Assembly: GCF_027595985.1 (NCBI RefSeq)
Contig: NC_073304.1
Coordinates: forward strand, 214,488,500 to 214,552,499
Origin: Sorex araneus
Taxonomy: Eukaryota; Chordata; Mammalia; Eulipotyphla; Soricidae
Length of the DNA: 64,000 nt
Reading direction: 5' to 3'
The position numbers and the translations under genes were made by a program. Below, piece by piece: positions 35,423-46,671 of the stretch; position 1 is the stretch's first letter, and every line of letters starts with the position of its first letter. A model generated the notes under the pieces. The model had not been told where the DNA came from, did not search any database, and saw only the letters and a list, made by a program, of their open reading frames with translations.

Positions 35423-35599
35423 GGGGCTGGAGCAATAGCACAACAAGTAGGGCGTTTGCCTTGCACGCGGCCGACCCGGGTTCAATTCCCAGCATCCAAT
35501 ATGGTCCCCTGAGCACCGCCAGGGGTAATTCCTGAGTGCAGAGCCAGGAGTAACCCCTGTGCATCGCCGGGTGTGATCCAAAAAGAAAAAAAAAAAAAC
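35423..35599 (+). repeat. SINE, near consensus
   Basis: Full-length; poly(A) tail runs into the next partial copy. Confidence 0.94.
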
Positions 35600-35735
35600 A
35601 GGCCAGGGGTTAAGGCGTTTGCCTCGTGCCTGGCTGGCCCTGGCTCCCCCTTGGCAGCACTGCCAGGGGTCACTCCAGAGTGAAAAGTCAGGAATAGCTC
35701 CTGAGCACCATGAGGTCTGGCCAAACATCAACCCC
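35600..35735 (+). repeat. SINE, diverged
   Basis: GTTTGCCTCGTGCCTGGC and GCACTGCCAGGGGTCACTCC; head to tail with the previous copy. Confidence 0.6.
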
Positions 35736-36887
35736 TACCCTCAGCTCCCCCAAAAAACAAACAAACAAACAAACAAAACCAAAAAATACCCTCAGTCATG
35801 ACACCCGAATCTGAATGAGCCCGAGACTGTGATTTGTGAGTGTTCACCAGGGTCCTGCTCACACCCTGGCAGGGGCGCTCGCCGCATGCCCCCGCTGGCC
35901 CAGGGCTGAGCTCGCCCCACCGCCAAGGAAGAAGGGGAAGAGGCTGAGCCTCCGGCATGGCCGTGTGAAGGGGCTCAGGGCTCCTGGTCTCGAATCATCT
36001 GGTCAGAACCTGAATCGCTTCCCAGGAGCACTAAGTGTCAGGGCCCTCCCTGGGCCATGGGAGTCACATGACCCGGGCACCCAGGAAGTGAACTGGAGAC
36101 ATGGCCAAGAACCGAGGAGCTGGATAAGGAGTCGGGAGCCCGAGAGCCCATCAGGAGGTAGTTTTGGGCCTTGGAGACGTGTGTCCGCAAGATGGAAACC
36201 ATCAGGGTGAGCTGAGTGGACGCTGGTGGCACCCACTGGAAGCCACCCCAGCAGGTGACTATAGAAGAGTTGGTCCCCCGGGCTGCTCCTCCCTCCTCTG
36301 CATTCTGCTCTTTGAGGGACAGTCGCTGAGACAGACGCCACCGGTGAGCCCACGTCAGCTGGGTCCCGCTGAGAGAGAGAGAGGGCAGAGTCTGAAACAC
36401 AACTTCCGGGAGGAAGAGCTGGGAAAGGAACAGGAGAGGGCAGGCGAGAGGAGGCTGCCAGCCAGAGATGGAGAAGTGAAATTCTGATTAGCCTGAGCCC
36501 TCACATGATGCCAGGGCGGGAGCCGGAGGAGAGAGGGGCAAAGGCCACGCTCTGGACTCCTGATCTCCTGCGCCCGGCTGAATCTCTCCCCAGTTCCAAC
36601 TTCTGTAGCCTCTTCCTTCCACACCCCACACGCACCCGCCTCCCACCACAGGACCCTTGGGCTTTGGGGTGAGGGGAAGACAAGAGCTGACGTTAATACG
36701 GGGCTCAGCTCCGGGAATGCAGCTTGAAATCCTCCTAGTGGATCAGGCATCCCCCCACGCACCCCCCCTCCCCACCGGCAGCCGCCAGGTCATGGTGGGG
36801 CAGTACTGGATCTTCTCTGCTGGGTATCGTGGTCCTTCGGCCGGTGGTGATGACTCTGCCTGACCTCGGAGCCTCTAGGAATGTTCA

Positions 36888-37365
36888 TCATTTAAAAATG
36901 TTCTCCCTCTAATACCCAAGAACCGTAGAAATAAGTACCAGGAGGTTGACCCCATGGCTTCGCGGCTGGCCTCACGTTCCGGGGAAAGGGCAACTCAGAG
37001 AAGCGATCACCAACTACATTGTAGTCGAAGGCCATGTGGGGGAAGGGAGTTGCGGGCTGAATGAGGGCTAGAGACTGAGCACAGCGGCCACTCAACACCT
37101 TTATTGCAAACCACAACAGCTAATTAGAGAGAGAGAACAGAAGGGAATGCCCTGCCACAGTGGCAGGGTGGGGTGGGGGGGAGATGGGAGTGGGGAGGGT
37201 GGGAGGGACGCCGGGTTTAAGGGTGGTGGAGAATGGGCACTGGTGAAGGGATGGGTTCCCGAACTTTGTATGAGGGAAGTATAAGCACAAAAGTGTATAA
37301 ATCTGTAACTGTACCCTCACGGTGATTCTCTAATTAAAAATAAATAAATTATAAAAAAAAAAAAG
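36888..37365 (+). repeat. Retroelement 3' region, long copy
   Basis: GGGGAAAGGGCAACTCAGAG, CACCTTTATTGCAAACCAC, a G-rich tract, GGGCACTGGTGAAGGGATGG and an ATTAAA/poly(A) end. Confidence 0.65.
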
Positions 37366-37479
37366 TTAAAGAATTAGCAGAGGAAGCAAATCTTCTAATA
37401 AAACTCCAGAAACCCCAGAAAAAAAAAAACAATCAACCAAGTGTCTTCTATATAACAAAGCTCTATAAAAATAAAACAA

Positions 37480-37670
37480 GGGGCTGGAGTGCTAGCACAG
37501 TGGGTAGGGCTTTTCCTTACATGTGGCTCACCCGAGTTTGATTCCCAGCATCCCATATGGTCCCCTGAGCACCGCCAGGAGTGGTTCCTGAGTGCATAAC
37601 CAGGAGTAACCCTTGTGTATCGTCGGGTGTGACCCCAAAAGCAAAATAAATAAATAATTAAATAAATAAA
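37480..37670 (+). repeat. SINE
   Basis: Full-length with AAAT tail. Confidence 0.92.
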
Positions 37671-37681
37671 ACCAAAAAATC

Positions 37682-37910
37682 CTGGACTGAAGAGGTAGCA
37701 CAGGGGTCAGGGGCACATGCTTTGCACGTACAGGATCCCAGTTTGAAGCCGGGTGCCACCAAACCCTCCAAGACAATGAGTGTTGTCTTCGTGTTCCCTG
37801 AATGCTAGGGTGGTAATAGTTGTATGAACCTGCACTACAACCTTGGGTCCTAGCACTCAACAACCAGGCACAGTGGGCCAAGTATAATAGAGAGTGGCTC
37901 CCAGGCCCCT
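37682..37910 (+). repeat. SINE-related old sequence
   Basis: CTGGACTGAAGAGGTAGCAC head and CATGCTTTGCACGTACAGG; the body is not recognised. Confidence 0.4.
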
Positions 37911-38011
37911 TGGAAAACTCCATAAAGGAATTCAAAAATTATATTCTCAAATAAAGAAAAATGGAAAGAATTAAAAAATAATAATAATAAAAAAAAATAA
38001 AAATGTTCTCC

Positions 38012-38150
38012 CTGGGAAGGAGGGATAGCACTTCGGGGACGTCATTTGCCTTGCACACAGCGACCTGGGTTTGATTCCTGGAATCCCATATGGTCCTTCC
38101 AGCCCCACCAGGAATGATCCCTGAGCACCGAGCTGGGTGTGGTCCAAAAA
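38012..38150 (+). repeat. SINE, shortened
   Basis: GGGATAGCACTTCGGGG head, GGGTTTGATTCCTGG box; body deleted before GAGCACCGAG. Confidence 0.75.
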
Positions 38151-38787
38151 AAAAATATTCTCCTCTCTCTCTCAATCCTTCCCGAGCACATTTTTATCGT
38201 CAGGAGACAGAGGCCTGGAGAAACACTTCTCCTGGAACTTCCCTGGGAAGGAACACGTTTTAAGGTGGGGCTTAGGGTCAGAGAAGTGACCCAAGGATGT
38301 GACCCTAGGCATGCCTATGTGGCTCTGGGTTTGATCCCCAGCACCACCAGAAAAGCTGCAAGTAATCCCCCTCCCTGTTCTACCTCTGCCATTCCTGAGG
38401 GTAGAAGCAGCTTGGGTCGGGCCCGGGAGTGCTCAGTGAGACACAGCCCCCTGCTGACTTGGAGCTCAGCCTTCCCTCCCTGGTACCCCAGTGTCATCCC
38501 AGATGCACTGACATTGGGATCCCCAGTGTCCCCACAGAGTGTGTGATCAGCCAAGAGTGTAACACTGCGACCAGTGTGTGCACAGGGGGACACCCCCATC
38601 ACAACAGCAACTGCCACAAGGTGGGGGGGAGGGGTGAGAGCTGGGGAGAGGGAGGTAACTCACTGGGCCAGGAGTGTCTCATCTTCCTGTTCTGCTGCCT
38701 TTCTTATTCTCTGCCACCACAGAAATGAGCTGGGGGGTGACTCATCAGAGAGGTGTGAAAACAGACGGGTGGGGGCTGGGGCAGGAG

Positions 38788-38789
38788 GG

Positions 38790-38824
<35 letters not shown>

Positions 38825-38914
38825 GAGAGGGGGGGGAGAGAGAGAGAGACACAGAGAGAGAGAGAGAGACAGAGAGAGACAGAGAGAGGAGAGAGAGACA
38901 GAGAGAGAGAAAGA

Positions 38915-38966
<52 letters not shown>
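38788..38966 (+). repeat. (GA)n microsatellite
   Basis: About 180 bp of GA with CAGA and GGGA interruptions. Confidence 0.96.
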
Positions 38967-39261
38967 CCAGAGGCCAGGCTCAGGGCTCGCCTGACCACTC
39001 AGAACCAGCAGGTGTCTTCCTCTCAGTGGCCTTCCTTTCCGATTTCCGCACCCTTTAAGGTCAAGTCAGGAACTTAGGGTTTAACACCCAGGCCTTTCCA
39101 GCAGCCCATGGAGCCCTGCTTGGCCCTGTAGCCTCATGCCCCCCCCCCCCACAGCTCCTCCAGCCCACCGCACCTGGCCAGGGTAGGGTCCTAACTAGGA
39201 CCCTCTCCTAGTTCCCCTGCCCTGCTGTCGCATGGCTGGAGCAGCTTCTTGGGGCCGTCTT

Positions 39262-39447
39262 TTTTTTTTTTTTTTTTTTTTTTTTTTGCGTCACACCCGG
39301 CGATGCACAAGGGTTACTCCTGGCTCTGCACTCAGGAATCACCCCTGGCGGTGCTCAGGGGACCATATGGGATGCTGGGAATCGAACCTGGGTCGGCCGC
39401 GTGCAAGGCAAACGCCCTACCCGCTGTGCTATTGCTCCAGCCCCTCG
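39262..39447 (-). repeat. SINE with target-site duplication
   Basis: GGGGCCGTCTT at 39251-39261 and 39448-39458; long T tail. Confidence 0.95.
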
Positions 39448-39884
39448 GGGGCCGTCTTAAGTAGCTGATTCTATGGACGTGCCCGGGGTGAAGCACGGCT
39501 GCCAGGGAGCATGCCCGGGCTCTCCGGTGAGTGAGGATGGGTCAGTGCAACCGAGACCATCTCAGCAGTGGAGACAGAGGGGTGCTGAGTTCTGGCCTTG
39601 AGAGTGGGGGGCTCTGGGTTCCATGGTGCCATGGTCAGTGGCAATGCATGCCAGACAGGTGAGACCCCAGTGTCACCCCAGGTACCGAGCATGGTGGTTC
39701 TGAATCAAAAAAGACAACAATCCCTCCTTGTCCTCTCCCTGTCAATCCCCCCAGTAAAACCAACGTTCCCACTTCTCAGGTGGCTTTTTGGGATCTTTTG
39801 GGCACATACTGGCCCTTCATGTGAACCATGGCCCCATTTTATACAAATGGTAGAAATTCCTTGTCATTTTTTTATCTGGGTCTC

Positions 39885-40185
39885 TGGGTTGCTGTGGTTT
39901 CAGGGCCACATTCACCTGTGCTCAGGGCTTATTCCTGGGTTGGTGCTAAGTGGGGGGTCACTTGTGGCAATGGCTCAGGGGATTATATGTGGTGTCTGGG
40001 ATTGAACCCAGATCTGCTGTGTGCAAAGCAAGCACTTTAACCCCCATACTATTGTCTGGATGTATAGTATTATTTTAGTTTGGGGGCCACACTTGGGGGC
40101 TCAGAGACCATGCAGAGTCAGGGATCAAACCTGGATCTCCTGAACTCACTGGGCCTGTTACGTTCTCTCTCTAACTCTGGATTTC
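39885..40185 (-). repeat. Two SINE copies, diverged
   Basis: 39885-40065 (GTGCTCAGGGCTTATTCCTG) and a second partial at 40075-40185. Confidence 0.6.
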
Positions 40186-40207
40186 TTTTAAAAAACTTTC
40201 TCTAGTT

Positions 40208-41160
40208 GAAGGGGGTATGGTGCCAACAGCAGGTCAACCTGCACCTGTTGGGGCGAGTGCATCAGCAGCCTGATGGAGCCTTCAGACTTCCAGATACCCC
40301 AAAATTACTGCTGTGCTTTTGGTCAGACCCCAACAACTTGGGGCCAAGTTCACCAAGAAATAAAACGGCCAAAAGTTAAGTTTGTGGGAGACATATCCAC
40401 AAACCACCTCTGGCTCAGCCATATAAGCTCACTTATTGACCTAATTTCAGGGACCCATAAATCTCAATAGAGATCAAAAGATGCAATTAGGTCCTGTACC
40501 GCAGAGGTAGGCGGGAACCCGTGACTGAGAGCCCCAGTCCTGCTTGGAACAGGACTGGGCCTCCTCCCACCAGGTCCCCAGTTTTCCAGTAGCTTGGCAG
40601 TCACACTCACAGACTGCCCCCAGCGCCAAGACCGCTGCCCATGCGCTCGAGCCTCACCTCACATATGAGTTAACATATTCTTGGACTGCATGGCCGCTTT
40701 GACACATCATAAAACACTCCCTACCCATTCTCCATAATTACCACACCACATTTGATGGGCTTCAGAAAAGGCAACAACTCATAGAGGGAAATATATATAT
40801 ATATATATATATGCATATATACATACTTTCAGATATATATACCAAAGCTCACATCACCCAAACTTTAACAATATGTTAGTGATATCCTATAGAATGTCTT
40901 AATGACTCCTTCCAAAATAGAACAATCTTCACCCTGTTTCCTATATGAACACTTTTTGTAAGCATGTTCAGCAGCTCTTCATAACAGACAATACGAAGTA
41001 TATTACTTCAGTTGTGTTTTGGGACAGAGATTGGGGTTTGGGATGGAAACATCCCGAATTTGGTGGTGGGAAGGTTTAATGGGGTGGGATAGGTGTTTGA
41101 ATATTCAATGTAATCAAACATTGTGAACTAACTTATAAAATTAAAAAAAAAATTTAAGTA
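40208..41160 (+). repeat. Repeat X, long copy
   Basis: Starts GGGGGTATGGTGCCAACAGC, shares CCCCAACAACTTGGGGCC with the other copies, then diverges into a region not seen elsewhere here, and ends with GGTGGTGGGAAGG and poly(A). The last part may be a separate element. Confidence 0.65.
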
Positions 41161-41345
41161 GGGGCTGGAGCGATAGCACAGCGGGTAGGATGTTTGCCTT
41201 GCACATGGCCAACCCAGGTTCGATTCCCAGCATCCCATATGGTCCCCTGAGCACCACCAGGAGTAATTCCTGAGTGCATGAGCCAGGAGTAATCCCTGTG
41301 CATCACCAGGTGTGACTCAAAAAATAAAAAAATAAAAACAAACAA
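41161..41345 (+). repeat. SINE, near consensus
   Basis: Inserted at the poly(A) end of repeat X; TGCATGAGCCAGGAG variant. Confidence 0.93.
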
Positions 41346-41371
41346 GTAAATTAATTAATTAAAATTTAAAA

Positions 41372-41442
41372 AGTAACGTGGAGTTCATGCCCAATTCAAT
41401 CAGCTTAATCAATGGCTGAATAAATAGCAGTATCCCTACATT
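41372..41442 (+). repeat. Dispersed short repeat W
   Basis: GTTCATGCCCAATTCAATC and AATAAATAGCAGTATCCC. Confidence 0.7.
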
Positions 41443-42667
41443 TTATATATATATATATGTACATATATAAACCTTTCTTTAGTTGAATTCCACTTACTTT
41501 TGTGTCCACATAGCCTATTTTCATTTTACACTACTTTTCCATGAATCAGTAAAGATTTTAAGCCCCGGTTCATTTACATAATGGATGAATCATCACACTA
41601 GCTTAAAAAATGAAAAGGGAAAAAATTTGTAATCCCCTTGAGGGCAGGGATCCAGTTGTTGTTCTTTTTTTTTTTTTAACTTTCTTTCTTATTTTTCTTT
41701 TGGTGGGAGGGGGGGAGCCCACACCAAGCCAGGTGATACCAGGAACTTCTTGGGGTCAGTGCCACACAAGGCAAGCACAACCTCTAGGCAGGGCAACCTC
41801 TGCACTGCCTCTAACCCCAAACATTGGACACTTCCTGGATATTGTCATTAGAATTTAAATTAAATTAAGTTTTTAAATTAAGTTTTACAAGTTGGATGAA
41901 TGGACATCCTAAAATGTCTGCAGAGGAAGAGACGGAGACCGAGATACACCTGTCTTTGCTGGCGGTCCTGGCGCCCTCTGCTGGCCACTTTTCAGGAACA
42001 GGCATGTTCGTAGGGTGGTACCTGCTGGGAAACGCCCTCTCCTGGGGCCCCTCAGAGAAAGAAACCGTTTGGAGCAAGGACAGGGGTGAGCTTCTGGGGC
42101 TCCGAAGAAAAGGAAGTCAGGAGGAAGTCTCAGGGAAGCTGGGGCCTGGAGAGAAGGACAGACAGAGTGGGGCAGACAGAGGTGGCTACTGCTTTACAAA
42201 CTGCCTTAAGAACCTGTGCTAGGGTTAATGTCACCAGCTTTGAATTCTTGCCCAGCTTTGAACAGGGGCCCCACATTTTCATTTTGCATTGGCACCACGC
42301 ATTATGTGCCTCGATTTAATAAATTGTTAACAGTTTAAAAAAAATAAGGGAGAAAGACAGGGGCTGGGGTTCAGTCGTGGAACGTGTGTGAGGCCCTGGG
42401 TCTGAGTCCTGGTACTGTCCCCAAAGGAAAAAAGAGCTAGAACAGTACCACTTGCCCCCAGACACTGCTGGGGGCCTTTCCCTCCCCCGTTGGGGGAGTC
42501 TCTGTATCTTCCCTAAAGGGAACACTACTGGTTACCTCACTTGCACGTGCATCACTTCCCTACTTTGTTTCAGAGTTCTACCATCTAGGCTGAGCTGAAC
42601 AGTATGCAATATTTGGTTATATCTGTGTAAGGAATTTATATTTGTGGGTCTGCATTATGCTTAATAC

Positions 42668-42838
42668 TTTTTTTTTTGTGGGGTCACACCCGGTGAAACA
42701 CACGGGTTACTCTGTGCATCTGCACTCAGGAATGACTCCTGGTGGTGCTCAGGGGACCATATGGGATGCTGGGACTCGTATCCTGGTTGGCAACATGCAA
42801 GGCAAATGCCCTACCCGCTGTGTTATCGCCCCAGTCCC
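42668..42838 (-). repeat. SINE
   Basis: GGGTCACACCCGGTGAAAC start; moderate divergence. Confidence 0.88.
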
Positions 42839-42939
42839 CCTTCTAATGTTTTGATGAAGACTTTATCCACCCAAAGTCCAGAGGCTAGTCTCCTAGATTG
42901 TCTTTCTTGCTTTCCTTTTCACCTAAAGAAACTCTAATT

Positions 42940-43108
42940 CAGGCCTGAGTGATAGTACAATGGGTAGGGCGTTTGCCTTGTATGTGGCCAACCCAGGTTT
43001 GATCCCTAGCATCCCATATAGTCCCCTGAGCACCATCTAGTTGTACAGCCACAGTCAGGAGTAACCCCTGAGCACTACAGGGTGTGACCCAAGAGCAAAG
43101 AGGAAGAA
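42940..43108 (+). repeat. SINE
   Basis: GGCCTGAGTGATAGTACAAT head; a short insertion TAGTTGTACAGCCACAG in the body. Confidence 0.85.
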
Positions 43109-43890
43109 ACTCTAACCCACATGGAATTTACGGCTGTGTTCAGTAGAAGTTGAATGGATCTGCATTGTCCCAGAACAAGTCGTTGAAAAGTAGATTCCTT
43201 TCCCTCTATTGTGCTTTGTCCTAAATCAGCTACCAGGTACCCTGAACTCTGCTCCTGGGGAAGGCTTTGTCTCTGATCACACCTGCTGGGTGTGACAGAG
43301 GATACAAGATGCCTGAGCTGAACTCCTCTAGTTTGGAGTTAATGATAAGCTTCCGTGTCTGGCACAGCAAGTCCTTCCACCTCTCCTGCCTAGATATTTT
43401 TGAGACTGGGATTGCTCATCCTCTAACCCATTCAGATGTTGGCAGTCTGCAGAGGGTGGGGGGGGAGGGGTGCTCAGGGGAGAGACAGCGCTGGGCTCCT
43501 CTGTTTCCATGGCACCCTCCCAAGAGGTGGGGACTAAAAGCACAGTGCCAATCACCCTGTAGGGAGATGTTCATGCGTCACCTGGCTCCCTCGTCACTTA
43601 TCCCAGAGGGACAGACAGCCCTCAAAACCCCGGATACCAACCCAAAGATGACAACAGGGCTGGCACACCCTTCCTCCCGGTCCCAGGGGGACACCCTTTC
43701 CGGCAAATCCCGTGCACCTGGTCAGCACCCCAAAAGCGGGTCGTGTCCCGGACTAGCCAATAAGAGACACCCCCTGTCGCCGAACCCCCACGGAGGTCCC
43801 CCATGCTCCCAGCGATGACGTTCCCCATACGCAGGTTGAGAGGCCGCGGCGGGGCCAGCTGGCCGGCCTAAGAACTTCACTAAGGGAATT

Positions 43891-43926
43891 ATTATTGTTA
43901 TTGTTATTATTATTATTATTATTATT
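43891..43926 (+). repeat. (ATT)n microsatellite
   Basis: Twelve imperfect ATT units at the left edge of the CpG island. Confidence 0.95.
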
Positions 43927-44409
43927 TGGTCGTTGCTTTGCTGAGAGTCACAAGCAGGCATCCGTCTGCCTCGGCACCGGACAGCCGAGTCTGACGGACC
44001 CACAGGTGCACCGACACCCCGCAAGTCCCCTTCCCCGCACCCGTCTGTCATTCCTTCTTCCCGTGCGGCTGGCCCCGGCGGGTCACGGCGTGCCCGGCTC
44101 GCGGGAGGGCCGGGACCGAGCGCCCCGCGCATCTCGGCCAGAAGGGAACAGGCCTCCCCGCCGCCTGGACCCCAGCAGCCCCCGAGCGAGCCCGGGCGTC
44201 CCCGCGTTCCCGCTCCCGCGTCCGCGGCCCCGGGCCCGCCCGGCTCCCGCGCATGCGCATTGCGAGCCCCGGGGCGGCACTGAAACGAAAGCGCGAGGAG
44301 CGAGGGGGAGGGACCCTAACCCGCGGCCGGCTGGGTCAGCGGGGGCCACGGGCACGGCCGGCGGGTGGCCACGACAGGCAACGGTGCCCAAAACGGGGCT
44401 CGCGGAGCC

Positions 44410-44414
44410 AAAAA
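44410..44414 (-). terminator. Pol III terminator of tRNA-Gln
   Basis: Five A on the plus strand give a TTTTT run 10 nt past the tRNA 3' end. Confidence 0.85.
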
Positions 44415-44423
44415 GGTTTGGTG

Positions 44424-44495
44424 AGGTCCCACCGAGATTTGAACTCGGATCGCTGGATTCAAAGTCCAGAGTGCTAACCATTACACCATGGGACC
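44424..44495 (-). tRNA. tRNA-Gln (anticodon TTG)
   Basis: A 72-nt cloverleaf on the minus strand. The acceptor stem pairs GGTCCCA with TGGGACC, and the discriminator base is T. The anticodon stem/loop CTGGA-CTTTGAA-TCCAG shows anticodon TTG, and the T arm reads CCGAGTTCAAATCTCGG. No CCA is encoded, as in eukaryotes. A TTTTT Pol III terminator lies 10 nt downstream (44410-44414). A tRNA-Gln-TTG lies between B4GALNT2 and GNGT2 in human as I recall, so this looks like the syntenic orthologue. It has none of the SINE body features. Confidence 0.96.
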
Positions 44496-45204
44496 CGCTG
44501 GCAGCTTTAGGCGGCCGCGAGTCTTGTCAAGCCGCCTCGCAGGCGGGCGGGCGCCGCCGCCTCCCGCCAGCGGCCGCCGAGGTCCGCTTGGCCCCGGCCC
44601 CCGCGCCCCCGGCCGCCGGGCGGGCGCCCCGCAGCAGCCCCGGCCGCCCGCGTTCCCGGCGCTCCCGCTCGGGCCGGTCTCCGCACGCCGCCGCGCTCCC
44701 CGGCCCGCTCGGGGGTCCCGCGCCGCGCCCAGGACGGCGGCCGGCGGGGGCCGCGCGGCCGCGGTGGCCTCGGGGGTCGCGGAGGCCGGGCCGGGCCCCC
44801 GGCCCCACCCCCGGAGCCCGGGTCCGGGCGCGCGCAGGCGGCGCGGCGTGCTGGCTTTATTTATTTATTTCCGCGGCCGGGGCCCTAGGAGGGACACTTT
44901 GGCCAAGCGGGGAGGGAAGCGGACTGGCACGTGGGGGGACGGCGGTTCAAGGCCCGGGCGCCCCCGGGGACGGCGACGGGGAGCCGCGCGGGCCGGGCGG
45001 GTGGGCGCTGGCCCCGGGCGGCGGGCGCTGGTCCACGCGGCGCCTTCTCCCAGGTTTTAGTGCGAGACGTCTGGCGTCAGGTCAGATTTTAATGCCGGCT
45101 GACTCAGCAGGTCCACTTTTGGAACTTTTCTCCCAAGGGGACTGCCAGGGCGCGTGCCAAAGGGCTCAGGGAAATTTCTTCTAAGCGGTGATGTGAAGAA
45201 TAGC

Positions 45205-45360
45205 AAAGGAATGACCATCGGTTGACTGTTAATTCAGTAAATACTGGCAATATCTAGCCAATGAATATTGTGCAGGAGTTTAAAATACTGCGCTGCCTTT
45301 CTGTACCTTTGAAGAAAAGATATACAGGACAAAATGGACCAAATGCCAAAAAATAAAAAA
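45205..45360 (+). repeat. Possible old L1 3' fragment
   Basis: AATGAATATTGTGCAGGAG and flanks resemble the L1 segment around ATGGAATATTATGCAGC. Weak. Confidence 0.35.
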
Positions 45361-45439
45361 AATACCCAAAATATTTACCCACTTAGTATGCATTATAAAA
45401 TTCTACTTACATAGTAAAAATCCATATATATTATAATCA

Positions 45440-45600
45440 GATTCAGCAGCATCATTATCATTCCGTTGATCGTCCATTTTCTCCAGCAGTCTCAGTAATG
45501 TCTTCATTTGTCCTAGCCCTGAGATTTTAGAAGCCTCTCTTTACTAGTACATATATATATGTACATATATATAATACATTTATATTATATATATACTACC
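45440..45600 (-). repeat. SINE-like fragment with AT tract
   Basis: CATCATTATCATTCCGTTG resembles the end of the type II SINE; followed by an alternating TA tract. Confidence 0.35.
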
Positions 45601-45699
45601 TCTTGGGCCCTCTTTCATTTTTTTTAAGATAGCACTATCACACATGGATATACATACTTGTAATGAGCATTTGCCATCTTTTTACCCCAGGACTCCTGA

Positions 45700-46240
45700 C
45701 TGATCGCCTTTCTTGACGGATGGTAGCATTGTGTAGGGTGGGGTGACGGCCAGTCTGGATCCCAAGATAGATGGACTTACTCTTCTGCCTCTGGCAGCCA
45801 GAGTGAAGGTGTTGGCCAACTGAACTTAGACTCCAAAGTGGCTAATGTCCAAATGTATTTTGAAACTTGTTCTTTTGCTTCTGGTGGCAGCAGTGGTGGC
45901 TGGGCCATGTTCCTTAGGCGGCCACCGTGACCTTGAGCAGACAGTACCTTGCTGGGTTCCTGACTGCCTCCTCTTTCATTCTCGCCCTTTCCAGAATTGG
46001 CTTTCCCTCCAGTTCTGTGAGCTACCTGACCTTCTTCCCGTCGGCTTTCTGCTTCCAGTACTGAGAGTGCATTCTATGGAAAATTGTCTGCTTAGCCCAG
46101 ACCCATAAAAACCTCTGCTGATGACAGTTAGCTGCAGGAGTGAGTGCGTTAGGACTTATTTTTCTGTCACTGAAAAAAAGAGTTTTGTAAAACTCTTGGG
46201 TTTTGTCAGAAGAAACATGAAAGATTTTGCATCTTTGAGA
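45700..46240 (+). other. Unclassified sequence, possibly an old LTR
   Basis: Non-SINE sequence with a TATA-like CATAAAAACC near 46104 following a moderately GC-rich stretch, which loosely recalls a solo LTR. No matching second copy or target duplication was found, so the call is weak. Confidence 0.2.
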
Positions 46241-46249
46241 GGAAGGGTG

Positions 46250-46560
46250 GGGGCGTCCCTGGTGGTGCTCATGCTCAGGGTTACTCCTGGCAGTGTTCAG
46301 GGACCACATGGGATGTTAGGGACTACACCTGGGTTGACCGTGTGCAAAGCAATGCCCTGCCCCACTCTACTATCTCCTTGGTCCTCTATCACTTTTTTTG
46401 GGGGGGGGCACACCCAGCAGTGCTCAGGAGTCACTCCTGGCTCTTTATTCAGGAATCATTCCTGGTGAGCTTGGGGGACCATAGGGGATGCCTGGGATTA
46501 AATGCAGGTTGTCTGCATGCAAGGCAAGTGCCTTACCTGCTCTACTATCTCTCTGGTCCT
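46250..46560 (-). repeat. Two SINE copies in tandem
   Basis: 46250-46385 and 46390-46560, both reverse; the second keeps CAGCAGTGCTCAGGAGTCAC. Confidence 0.75.
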
Positions 46561-46671
46561 CTTTCACTTTTTTAAGATGCACTTTCACATAGTCTCGCTG
46601 TGTGAGACAATTTCATGTTCTCTCTTTGTTCTTGCAGTAGAACATTACTTAAGACTTTGGGTTTTTCGGGG

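Larger units (their letters stand above)
31500..43849. other. Noncoding interval between GNGT2 and the tRNA island
   Basis: Repeats listed separately dominate. Stretches 34400-35400, 36000-36880 and 43110-43850 look mostly unique, and I see no gene in them. Short composite ORFs there lack family resemblance. Confidence 0.6.
43850..45060. promoter_or_regulatory. CpG island around tRNA-Gln
   Basis: About 1.2 kb of very GC- and CpG-rich DNA, interrupted by an ATT repeat at its left edge (43891-43926). It contains an NRF1-type palindrome GCGCATGCGC (44249-44258). The long open frames across it have proline/arginine/glycine-rich composition typical of stop-poor GC DNA and are not believed to be coding. 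It may be a tRNA-associated open-chromatin island or an unannotated Pol II promoter. Confidence 0.6.

Noticed and set aside
44281-44293. Interferon-response-like TGAAACGAAAGCG in the island
   Set aside because: The two GAAA cores are one base apart instead of two, so it does not match the ISRE consensus.
43895-45184. 429-codon open frame on the plus strand across the tRNA island
   Set aside because: Composition is Pro/Arg/Gly-rich as expected from stop-poor CpG DNA. It crosses the tRNA gene and resembles no family.
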